NCBI GenBank assembly: GCA_021464415.1
Contig: CM038463.1
Span: forward strand, 114,234,790-114,298,789
Reading direction: 5' to 3'
DNA: 64,000 bases
DNA from: Lonicera japonica
Lineage: Eukaryota > Streptophyta > Magnoliopsida > Dipsacales > Caprifoliaceae
The position numbers and the translations under genes were made by a program. Every line of letters starts with the position of its first letter. The first letter of the stretch is position 1. Shown piece after piece: positions 43,255 to 54,440 of this stretch. The notes beneath the pieces were generated by a model. That model saw nothing but the letters and a program-made list of their open reading frames with translations, searched no databases and was not told the origin of the DNA.

Positions 43255-43592
43255 GTCCTTTGTAGGAGAATTGCTATAACTCTTTGTAGAAAACTCCGAT
43301 TGATGCATTGTAAATTGAGTTAGAATGTAGACACATAGAGATTTTCAGAAATATATGGTAGAGAACCTAATTCTCAGCCAATTGGTACAGTTTTAGTTGT
43401 AAGTTGCACTATGTCCATATCAAGTCCTTTGTGGGAGAATTGCTATAACTCTTTGTAGAAAACTCTGATTGATGCACCGTAAATTGGGTTAGAAAGTAGA
43501 CATATAGAGATTTCCAGAAATATATGGTAGAGTACCTAGTTTTTAGCCAATTGGTACAGTTTTAGCTGTGAAGTTGTACCATGTCCAATTTT
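43255..43592. repeat. Two tandem copies of a 169-bp unit
   Basis: GTCCTTTGT(A/G)GGAGAATTGC recurs 169 bp apart (43255 and 43424), and the similarity continues through GCCAATTGGTACAGTTTTAG. The repeat lies between the LBD gene and the 3' LTR of the Copia element. I see no coding capacity. Confidence 0.8.
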
Positions 43593-44019
43593 CTGCATAT
43601 TATTTTGCCATTTTTGTTTTTTTTAATGGCTCCATAAAATGTCAAAACACGAAATATAACATGCAAAAGAAAACAAGTATGGATATTAAAGACATAAAGC
43701 ATTTAAAAGTCTTACCACAATATTTAAAGTCGGTATAAAAAATCTTACCACAGCATTCAAAGTTATAAAAAATCTTACTTTTTACCGCAGCATCAACATT
43801 ACGCACATTTTCTCCCCCTATGTCAACATCAAAGAGGGATCTAGACCGTGCTAGGGCGATGGACTTTAGATGCACGCGTGGGGGCGCTGTATTTTTGACC
43901 TTTTAGGATGACAGCTTTTTATTTTCGGGATTCTTTTAATTGCTCTGCTTCTTGTCCCCTCTTTCTTGTTGTCTTCCTCGAGATCTATTTTCTTCTTATA
44001 ACTTTTATAGGAGATACCC

Positions 44020-44790
44020 ATGAGTAAGGGAAAGCAAATCACAAGTATGCCGAATACGTTTCGTTGTACAGGTTCGTCTTGTGCTGCTTGCATTTATAAA
44101 AGCAAAAAATGTCAGCCATGGTGTGAATATGCACAAATTTTTATGAATGTGATTAGTCGTCAAGATTATCGTACAATTTTCACCGTTTTTGGGGTAAATA
44201 GTGTTGCAAATATTTTAAAAGATATTCCTGAACATCAATATCTTGAGACTCTCTATTCATTTCTTTTTGAAGCTAAGGCGAGAGTCGAGAATCCCAATAA
44301 ATGTTGTACTGCACTTATTGTTTCTCTTGAACAGAAGGTACAAGAGTTACAATCACGAGTGACAGCTTTAAAAACTTTGCAATCATGAGTGACAACATTA
44401 GAGGCTCGATTAGGAGAGTCTTCTAGCGCTAACCAATGCTTTTTTTTTGCTCATCCTAGAAGTTCTATAGGGCTCCTATCGTTAATAGAAAATCTTGCAC
44501 CTGAAATTCTTCCGACTACCGGAAATCTTTCAGACCATGGTGTTTTTCGAACTAATGTGGGTTTGCCGGCATATCTGACTCTGTCAGATTACCAAGCTGC
44601 TTTGGAAGGCCATTCATCACAATTTTCTCAAAGTGATACTATTGCGAAGGTTGCTGAGCCAATGAGTCCTGATTGGACAGCTCTATTAGATATGGAGCAT
44701 AATTTTGTTGATTATTCTTCTTCTGGTATCGATGCTGTTTTGAATTTTGATGCTGATGATCTTCAGATTATGTTCCCTTCTTTTCTTTGA
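44020..44790 (+). pseudogene. LATERAL ORGAN BOUNDARIES domain (LBD) gene inside an LTR retrotransposon, one premature stop
   Basis: LBD proteins are plant-specific transcription factors. The zinc-binding C block is intact in exact CX2CX6CX3C spacing (CAACIYKSKKCQPWC, about residues 19-33). The GAS block is present in altered form (FGVNSVANILKDIP), followed by the leucine-zipper-like segment ending in VSLEQKVQELQSRV. A TGA at 44386-44388 (codon 123) ends the first frame, just after the LOB domain. The same frame then stays open for 134 more codons to an acidic end (DADDLQIMFPSFL). The stop lies in a local repeat where the sister unit reads CGA, so a C-to-T change is likely. There is no intron. 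TATAACTTTTATAG lies just upstream. The 122-residue product would still contain the whole LOB domain, so partial function is possible. Confidence 0.85.
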
Positions 44791-44864
44791 ATGATAAATA
44801 ATAATTTTTAGACTGCAAAATTATTGTTAGTTTATAATAACATGCAAAATGAAGACTTATGTTG

Positions 44865-47137
44865 TTTACCAAGTTGACAAGCATCACAAATTCTATCTTT
44901 AATAAGTTTAATTTTAGGCAATCCTTTAACTAATTCCATTTTAGATAATTTGTGAACTAAATCCATATTAGCATGACCTAATCTTCTATGCTATAACTAA
45001 GAAACATCATTCAATACGGATAAACATTTAACATCTTGTTGAGACAAATCATCAAGTTCAAGAGTATATACATTATTAGATCTATAAGTAACAAACAAGA
45101 TATAATTATCACTAATATTTTTAACAATGCAACATTCAGATTTAAAAATAATTTCATAACATTTATCACACAATTGACTAATACTAAGCAAATTATGTTT
45201 TAAACTATCAACAAATAAAACATTATTAATATAAAAAGATTTATTACCAACTTTACTTATACCAATGATTTTACCTTTGGCGTTGTCTCCAAATGTGACG
45301 TTGCCTCCTTGTTTAGGAGTGAGACTTAAGAAATTTCTCTTTTCTCTCGCCATGTGTTTCGAGCATCCACTATCCAATAACTATTTTATTTTGCTAACTT
45401 TTGCTCTCATACAAATCTACACCAAAATCTTAAGCAACTTTTCTTTTAGTACCCAAAATAAGTTGGGTCCTTTGGGGTTAGTGTACATAGTAGTTCCTTT
45501 AGGAATCCAAGCAAGTTTGTTTTTAGCAAAATTATTTTCTTTGTAATAACAAGAATGTGCATTATGAGTGTTTCTTCCACAAAATGAACAAAGATTAGTA
45601 GGATTATGCGGTGTGTATGTTTTAAAGAAATTTTTGTAATCCTTTTGGTTATTGATTTGATTATAACTCAAACCGGCTTTGTCGAATACACACCTTTGCA
45701 TTCCTAATAGTTTGTCCAAGTTATCCTTTCCTTTGGTAAACTTGGTTAGACTATTAGTTAAGTCATCCACTTGATCTTTCAATTTGACATTTTCTAATAC
45801 AAGTGAGTTTAGAGTTTCTTTCTCTTTTTCTTTCTTCAAGGTTTTGTTTTCATTTTTCAAAAATACATTTTATTTCTCAAAGTTTTCACACTTGCTAGAA
45901 ATAATCAAATTTTCCATTTTGAGGCTTGCATACATTTTAGACAAATTTTTAAATTGTTTATGCAATTCCTCAAACATATCATATAATTCTTCATAGTCAT
46001 TCTCATCATGTATATCATTATTAATAGAGGCATTATCATCACTAGATGAGGCATAAGAAGAGTGTACCTCATCGTCTCTTGCCATAAGGCAAAGATTTGC
46101 CGTTTTCTCGTCGCTAAAATCGGCATTGGACTCACCTTTTTCGGAATCACTCCAAGTGCCTTTGAGGGCGTGTCTTACTTGCTTGAAAGCTTTGTCTCTT
46201 TTGTCTCTTCTTTCCTTTCTTCTAACCGGGCAATTTGTTTTGGAATGCCCTTGTTCATGGCAATAGAAACACTTCTTTTCTTCTTCATTTTTAACTCTTG
46301 GTTGAATAGATCGATCATTGTTTCTTTTTGATGAAGGATCAAAGTTGTTTCCTGTTCCTTGAAATTTCTTCTTCTTGGCTAGAAATTTTATGAATTTTTT
46401 AGAAAGAAGAGCCATATCCTCATCTCCTACCATCAACTCCTCATCATTTTCTAGTTGAGTTGCTTTGAGAGCTAGTGATCTTTTGGCTTTTGAATCACTT
46501 TCTTCTTCTCTTGCCAATTCCTTCTCATGCTTAGCGTCTTGAGATTCTTGGCTTCTTGAATAGCTGTTACTTTAGGTCTCCACTTCTTGGGAAGTGTTCT
46601 AAGAATTTTTCGAATCTTGTCTTCATTTGAATATTCCTTTCCAAGAAGATCTAAAGCATTAGTAATAATAGAGAACCTACTATACATAGAGGCAAGTGAT
46701 TCATTATGCTCCATTTTGAAAAGTTCATAATCATGAACAAGCATATTAATATTATCATCCTTAACTTGTGAGTTTCCTTCATAGGTAACTTCTAATTTAT
46801 CCCAAATTTTTTTGGCGGTTTTACAACTAGAAATTTTGTTGTATTCATCTATAGTCAATGCACAATGTAGGGCATTCAAGGCTTTAGCATTAAATTGGAT
46901 TTTTCTAATATCATTCTCATCATATTCGAAAATAGATTTAGGAGTAACTTTACCCTTTTCATCGGTTTTAGTAATTTCATAGGGTCCAATGAGTGTAACT
47001 TTCCATTGTTCAAAATCACTAGCTTGAAGAAAAGTACACATACGACTTTTCCAATAACTATAATTTTTGCCATCAAATAAAGGCGGTCTAGTGGTGGAAG
47101 AACCTTCGTTGATTCTGGTTCCTTGATAAATAGACAT
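44865..47137 (-). pseudogene. Copia gag, zinc knuckles, protease and GAG-pre-integrase, broken frame
   Basis: Minus strand from MSIYQGTRINEG at 47137. A UBN2-type gag follows (PPLFDGKNYSYWKSRMCTFL, then KTAKKIWDKLEVTYEGN and LRTLPKKWRPKVTAI). The frame shifts near 46500. A zinc knuckle CFYCHEQGHSKTNC comes next, then a long charged coiled coil and a second knuckle CSFCGRNTHNAHSC. Stops occur at 45870 and 45417 and again before 45377. The protease active site DSGCSKHM starts the next open stretch, which runs through SLKHNLLSISQLCD. A GAG-pre-integrase motif (HRRLGHANMDL, ending CDACQLGKQHKS) is the last Copia sequence before the LBD gene. Several lesions mean this copy makes no working Gag. 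Confidence 0.85.
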
Positions 47138-47179
47138 GATCGTAAACTCTAAGATTGTTAAATCAAAACAAGAGTACAC

Positions 47180-47191
47180 CCTCTGATACCA
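47180..47191 (-). promoter_or_regulatory. Primer-binding site of the Copia element
   Basis: Minus-strand TGGTATCAGAGG lies two bases inside the 5' LTR and matches the initiator Met-tRNA 3' end in all but the last base. It fixes the element's orientation as minus. Confidence 0.85.
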
Positions 47192-47193
47192 AT

Positions 47194-48943
47194 TGTAGGT
47201 CAAAAAATACCCTAAGGGGGGGGGGGGTGAATAGGGTTTTTAAAAACTTAATGCGGAATTAAAACGTTTTTAAAATATTTAAGCAAAGCAACTTAGTTAA
47301 ATAAGTTTATCAAGGAAAACAATCAATTAAATAATCAATCCCAAGAATAAGCAATAATATAAGCAACTTCAATCAATTAATATAACAAATAAATAAAGAG
47401 ATTGAGTAAGAAAGATTGAACCGATCGAAGTCGAAGATTTTTTGTCCACACGGTTCGGCTTGTTCCCCCTACTCCGCGCTCGGTTAGTTCTCCGAGAATT
47501 TTCACTATAACCGATCTCCTTCCGGGTGAAGATCAAACCTCTACAAGTGTATTCTTATCACACACTCTCACAAGTATTGAAAATACCTTCAATACTTTCA
47601 TAAGAAATTCCTCTTGCTAATCTATGAGATACACCTCTCATAAATATGATTTGAATAAGTTTTCGTGGCTAACACCAATGTACAATATTTCTCTTGTGTA
47701 TAACAAAATACAAATGAAGCTCACACTAAGAGATATCAAAATTGATCAAAGTATATAGGCTCAAAGAATGAAGAGATTGATCAATGCTTTAGCTAGAATA
47801 CTTGAATAATAAGAATATATGAAAAATGGTTTTGTATGATCATTCAAGTTGTTAAAAATGAGTCTTAAAACTCATATTTATAGCTTGAAAAAGTTTGTAG
47901 CCGTTTGTAGTGGATTAATTAATTAATGGGTCAAAATTGCACATTTGTCAAAGTTTCAACAGCTAGTTTTGACAAAAAAATTTAAATTTGTTTTGTTAAT
48001 TTCTCCCAATTAGACCATTGGATCACGCTCAAATTTTAGTCAAAATTTTCAGGAGATGTTGTCTAACTACTGTAAAAATTTTAAAATAATCGGAGTTCGG
48101 GAAGGCCTCCATTTTACCGTTAGATCAAAACTGGACAAAAATTAAGCGAATTTTAAATGTAAAATAAAAATATTTTTGCAATTTAACAATTTAGTTTCAA
48201 ATAAAATTCTAATGATTTTTGAACCTCAAAGATATGTTTCTAAGATACGTATTTTTATTAGAGCTTAAAATATGATCATTTAAAATTAATATGAATTTAT
48301 TTTGAAACTCGGTTTTTGCAAAATGATGTTTTTCAAATAAATTCAATTTCAAGCTAATTTGAATCAATCTTTAAAAGAGATGCAAGAATATGTTTGAGCT
48401 ACAGGAATTTGATCAATAAAGTATCTTTACATAAAATCTAAGCACTCACTCCATTTAATAATAATTTGAGTCTTCGTGATGCTTGATTTTCTTGTGCGTA
48501 TCTTTACTTGTTTGATGTTCTTGATCCTTTCTTGGTTTTGTATAGCACATGTATATCACTTGAGTTCATTTCTTGTGAGTAGAGGCGTTTGTAAAGCTTG
48601 TGTGAGATTTTGATTGCTTCGATTTGAAGTTACACTTGGTCGGAAGATATATCAGTTAAAATGGCTATCATCATTGGAACAACCGAGTTAAATAACACTT
48701 TATTAACTTATTGTAATTATCAAAATAAGATTAATTAACTTTAAGGTCAACAATCTCCCCCTTTTTGATGATGACAATAGAGTTAATGTGTGTTTATAAA
48801 AAGATAATAATTTTAAGCATATGAATAATATGCTCCCCCTAAATAGGTGCATAGACAAAAATGTAAATGAATAATATGCTCCCAAATTACACATGATTGA
48901 TTTATTGTTATTATCAAAATAAGATTAAGACCTTAGGTCAACA
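47194..48943 (-). repeat. 5' LTR of the LBD-carrying Copia element
   Basis: This is the partner of 41126-42865, 1750 bp. Small differences include a G run of 12 at 47216-47227 against 6 in the other copy, and scattered transitions. It carries the same 191-bp internal duplication of the LTR edge (edge at 48752). Confidence 0.9.
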
Positions 48944-48948
48944 GTACC

Positions 48949-50450
48949 AATTGCTATCAGTTTGTGGATCGAGTAACAGATATCGTGACTTTGAAATAAC
49001 AAGCGACACAACATTAATTGGGTAATTCATCGCAATCGAATTGACGTACGGGTGCCATATAATCGAAATGGATTGATCGCATCTTTAATTGCTGATTAGT
49101 CACTTTTAAGTTAAACCTGACCAAATTCTTTGCTCGTTCAACGTGATTTGCCTTCACCCACCGGTGAATTCGAGGGAACGTGTCTTCAAGTTGTGATTGT
49201 AGAAGTGGGCATGTAACGGCGATATGCTCGTAAAAGAAGAACTGCAAATAAAAGTCTTCAAATCATAATTTTTTATAATTGTAACATCAATAAATAAAGT
49301 AATTGAAAAGTTATGATATAAATTTGTACTTCTATAAGCTGCCACATACAATTTAAGCTTTTAATCTTTTTTCTACAGACAACATCAAGGGAAGAATATA
49401 TCCTCGATAATATTACTTATCCCCAATCAAATTTAGAAACAATATGCATATCTGTAAGATAGTTAAGCCATCCAACCTGGTAACTATTCAATGCATTTGA
49501 GAAAAAAACGTATCCAAGTACATAGAAGCAAAATGCTCTAGCAATTTGCACATGTTCAATGAGTTGCAATATGGCATCATCTTACAAATAGTTGGAGATA
49601 GCGGAACCAGAAATGTAACCTTTCTTTATACGTGTATTCAGATTAGGAAAGAATTCTTGAACTATTGATTGATCATTACACCCCTCATCGGAATATGGCG
49701 GCAGTGGTTCTAAAATACCCCCAATGACAATTCCTAAAATAGTTAAGCTAGTATTAAAAATATATAAAAAGCAAATAAATTTTATATAAAGTAAAGAGAA
49801 AAAAATGAATATAAAAGAAATGTGTACTTGTTAACATCGTGAAATCAAGAGGTATGATGCCTATCTCACATTTTGTTATTTAGAAAAAAATAGTTGGAAT
49901 TTTTAAGAAGATATAAGGATACCCAAGTTTGTTAAACCTGACTATTTAAAGTACCCATTAACAAAAACAATATAAAGAATTGGGTTTTATTTTTTCTGTT
50001 TTTTAATTTTTTAAATGTAAAAAACATAAGTATGATTTTGTATATTATAAACACCCATGTTTTGCAACTTTTATAAATGAAAAAAATAATTGGTTAAATC
50101 ATTTTTAGAATCAAATTTTTATGAATCAAATTTCTAGACAAAATCATTTTCATTACAAATTTGAATTTCTATGAAACAAATTTTTTGACAAAACAAAATA
50201 ACATAAATCTAATATTAAAAATTAATAAATTTGAGCTAAATAAACATGAACTTTAATAAATGTTAAAGAAAAGTAACAAATTAATACAATAAAATAAATT
50301 CATAAAATTAATATTTACCTCAAAAAGTAGATGGATACATGCAAATTCTAATCCTCACTACACATACAATGGGCTGTAGTTAATTTTTTTCTTTTGCTTC
50401 AAGAGTGAAAATGGAGATGTAAGAAGAGTGAAAAGGGGAGATGTATGTGA
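48949..50450 (-). pseudogene. Plant-mobile-domain-like gene, upstream part
   Basis: The frame upstream of the Copia insertion contains NVVSLVISKSRYLLLDPQTD joined to the part at 40413-41125. In another frame, 49247-49014 encodes QFFFYEHIAVTCPLLQSQLE and FPRIHRWVKANHVERAKNLV, reminiscent of the conserved core of plant mobile domain proteins. A TAA stop and a frame change separate the two blocks, and further upstream (49300-49700) only broken pieces are readable. The gene start may be near 50400. The family call is tentative. Confidence 0.4.
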
Positions 50451-50733
50451 AGAGTGGAAATGCTCGGTATAAAATGGTGGCACTTGGACAGAGAGAAGAT
50501 GACCGTTTGAAAATAACCGTTGGGGGGATTTTACCAAGAGCCGATATATAGTACATCGTCCGTGGCTCTCTAAAATCTTGGCCTGCATTCGGTGCATTGG
50601 CCTTAGTTTTTTACCCTTTTCCTTCTATTTTCGCTGCAGCGTAGAGAGTATGCTATATTTATACATTTCTACCATACATTTTTAAGAAACCGGCGGAGAT
50701 GGTCTTACAACATAATAATGATCTAATCTTGCC

Positions 50734-50756
50734 ATTTAGTGCGTACCACGTGGCAC
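50734..50756 (+). promoter_or_regulatory. G-box-containing proximal promoter motif of polyubiquitin
   Basis: The G-box palindrome CCACGTGG is at 50746-50753, about 460 bp before the start codon and about 80 bp before a TATA-like TACAAATA at 50832-50839. G-boxes bind bZIP and bHLH factors and are common in stress- and ABA-responsive promoters. The same 23 bp occur at 35729-35751. Confidence 0.6.
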
Positions 50757-50942
50757 GTCCTTATTGATCCCGTCAGTCGGAATCTCCGCCACAGAGTTTT
50801 CCTTCAACGCGAAGGACACGATTCCCTTCCCTACAAATACACCCCAGACCCTTCCCCTCTTCTTCACAACAAGCAATCTAGAGCGAGCCTCCAAACTCTT
50901 ACCAATCATCTTAGAAAAAAAAAGCCAAAAGAAAATTTAAAG

Positions 50943-51904
<962 letters not shown>

Positions 51905-53790
51905 GGAATTTATATTTGTTGGTCTTTTTAAATATTATGGAATATTATGCATTCTGTAATTTGTGGCCTATCGTATGGATTTATGAATGAATAATTGTGG
52001 TTTGCTTCGGTTGTTTTCTGATACTAATCAAGTGTTTTTATATATATTATTACTATATATGATGTAAAACAAATAAAATAAGAAATTTGTTTCTATTCTC
52101 TGTTCTATGTATGCAAATAACTTTGGTTTCTTTGTCTTGATTTAAAGTTTGAATTGTCTTAATTTAAAGTTAGTTTGAAATCCAGATATATTTCATACAT
52201 TTGATGTTGAGTTATTTATACTATCTCAATAAAACAGAGAAATAGATCAGAACTGAAGAAAAGGCCAAAAACCACATGAAGGTCGGAAGGATTGGACAAG
52301 AATAAAGAGAGAATTTGGTTATGGAAATTCTCTAATTTCTGTAAATTTTATTGTAATCTAATTAAAAATCAAAATAAATTCATAAAATTTATTCTTTCCA
52401 CTTCAATCAAACCAATTTATTCTTTCCACTTAAATCAAAACTAAAACGCCCTCGTCTTCTATGCCATTGTCGCAGTGGCTCTGTTGAGTTGGCAACTCCC
52501 CATCTTCACCTTCCGCTCAAGCTACTGTTGGTGGTGCCCCCTCTAGCATCGCCAGTGTTTCCCTGCTTCATTCTTTTAAATTTAAATTAAATTACAAAAT
52601 TATTTGTTTATTGTTTATGTATGGACCCAATTGAATGCATATATTTATGCATATTTAAGAATGAGGTTTCAACTTTTGTGAGGGATTATTTTCTGTTATT
52701 TTTGGGAAAAAAATAAAAAAAGGTGCTCTGTCTTCATGCCTACTTTGTCTTCCTTGTTTTTGTGAGTTTGATTCTTCAGATGTCACCAAACCCAAGCACA
52801 AAGATAAAAACGGAAGACAACAGCAATTTGCCTACTTTGTCTACCTAAACGGAAGACAACAACAACTTATAAAAGTTTCACCACAATCAATATAAACTTA
52901 AAATCAAATACAATATACACATAAATAATGAACAACACTGTGATTTATTTGAAACTAACCTTAGCAGAGTTCTCAAAAATTAACTCTATATTCAATCACT
53001 TGTTCTTCCTATCTACTAGGATAAATCAATTGACAAAAGAGGGGAAACCTAAGGAACAAAGTGAGACAAGGGACATATTTGATAATTTTATGACTACATT
53101 TTGAAACTTATGGACCAAAGTGAGACAGATAGAAAATTTTGAGGATGATATTTGTAAATGACTTTTCAATATGACTCCATCATCCAGACATAGAGACGGA
53201 ACGGAATCCAAATTTCTCCCGGGGCGAAAATATATTGTGGGCGAATTTTTATGCCACTGTGTTTTAGTGGCTTCTTTTTTTGTTTTCTTCTGTCTTCCGG
53301 GTTTTATTAAATATTTATTTTCCACAATAATACGTTAGTGTAAAAAGCATTTAATGCAATTGTTTATTATTATTTTTATCAAAGTTTTTGTTTTGTTCCT
53401 ATATAATTTTTAAAGAAACAAGACGTTATTTTGGCTAATAACCAATTATTTATACTTGTGAACATACTTTTTTATCTTTATAATTTTAAAGCTTTTATAG
53501 CTAAATACAAGAAATAAAAATTCTTTAAACTTTTGGAAGGTGATTGCCTCCTCCCCAAATCCATCCTTGTCTGACATGGATACACTTGAGATTGGCAAAG
53601 ACCCCAGCTTCAACTTTTTTACTCACACTTAAAAGCGAAGAAAGCAACCTAGTGTATAAGCGCTGTATCATTGTAAAACAACCCCAAAAAATTAGGATTA
53701 ATAAAATTCTCTAACATAAAAAAATGTTGAAGTTTTTGTTACTTTTTTTTTAATGCTTGTGGTCCTTATTTTTGGATATTTATATTTGGT
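51905..53790. other. 3' region of polyubiquitin and intergenic DNA
   Basis: The polyubiquitin 3' untranslated region probably ends by about 52020. Beyond it I see no gene. Small open frames on either strand have no recognisable domain. Confidence 0.5.
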
Positions 53791-54440
53791 GAGGTTATAG
53801 TATTTGTGGAAGTTATAAATGGACTTTAGTCTAGGTCCACATCAAAAAATTTATATTATGCAGTGCAAAACTCTTGAGCTCATTCTAGTATAGAAGAAAA
53901 ATTATAAGTCGAGAAGTACATTTTCAAAACGACAACCGACCACTAGTTGGCTACCACGGCTAGTTGACCGATCTCAATGACGACTGATTAATTTTTGTCA
54001 GCCAACAAGCAGAGGAAAGCTGCGCTGTAGAGTAAGTGATGAAAAATAACCACTTATATATACAAGTGTGAATAAAGTTAAGAACAACTGTTATCTTGAA
54101 GTAGTGCCAAATTTTACAATTTATAGTAATTTTCATCCCTAATGTAACCCTCTCATATACATATAAATAGAAAGGAAAAACCCAAAGCTAAAAAGGGAAT
54201 TCTCTTATCTCTGCACTCACTCTCACACTTTCTCATTCTTTTCTAATCAAACTCTAAACTCTCTGTAATTGTATTATCATTTTGAGCTCTTAAGCTAATA
54301 TGAACACGCACACACCCCTGGGAGGATATATTGTTGGATTGAGAATTAAAGCCACCGGAGGAACTTGCCCTTAAACAAATCTAATATTTCCTGTACTTTC
54401 TATTTACTGCTGGTTAATAATGTTCATTTTCATTTTCTAG
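53791..54440 (+). other. Possible solo LTR or LTR remnant
   Basis: A TATA-like ATATAAATAGAAAGG at about 54160 is followed by CT-rich leader-like sequence, TCTCTGTAATTGTATTATC and a GGAGGAACTTGCCC stretch, as in the R-U5 part of many plant LTRs. I found no partner repeat, primer-binding site or target duplication. Confidence 0.3.

Larger units (their letters stand above)
41126..48943 (-). mobile_element. Ty1/Copia LTR retrotransposon carrying an LBD gene instead of integrase/RT
   Basis: The 7818-bp element has a perfect 5-bp duplication GTACC (41121-41125 and 48944-48948). Its terminal repeats of about 1.74-1.75 kb (41126-42865 and 47194-48943) run TGTTGACC...CCTACA in the minus sense and differ by only a few percent by eye. 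The minus-sense order is 5' repeat, primer-binding site TGGTATCAGAGG (47191-47180), gag with two zinc knuckles, protease, and GAG-pre-integrase ending about 44865. An LBD gene in opposite orientation (44020-44790) follows, then a tandem duplication, a purine tract AAAAAGGGGGAGAT (42879-42866) and the 3' repeat. Integrase core, reverse transcriptase and RNase H are absent. It depends on a helper for mobility. Confidence 0.92.
36830..50704. mobile_element. PIF/Harbinger element, disrupted by a Copia insertion
   Basis: The ends are inverted repeats GACCATCTCC (36830-36839 and 50695-50704), flanked by the TTA duplication expected of PIF/Harbinger (36827-36829 and 50705-50707). Inside are a Myb/SANT-like ORF1 (+), a DDE transposase (-) of the HARBI1/ALP1 type, and a third, minus-strand gene that resembles a plant mobile domain protein. 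All three are damaged. Subterminal GCCGATAT and TCGGCC words occur at 36955-37130 and again near 50535-50550. Without the 7.8-kb Copia element and its extra 5-bp target copy, the unit would be about 6.05 kb. Nonsense and frameshift mutations mean it cannot transpose on its own. Confidence 0.75.

Noticed and set aside
45265..46331. Several + strand frames over the Copia gag region
   Set aside because: They are antisense to clear gag, zinc-knuckle and protease motifs on the minus strand.
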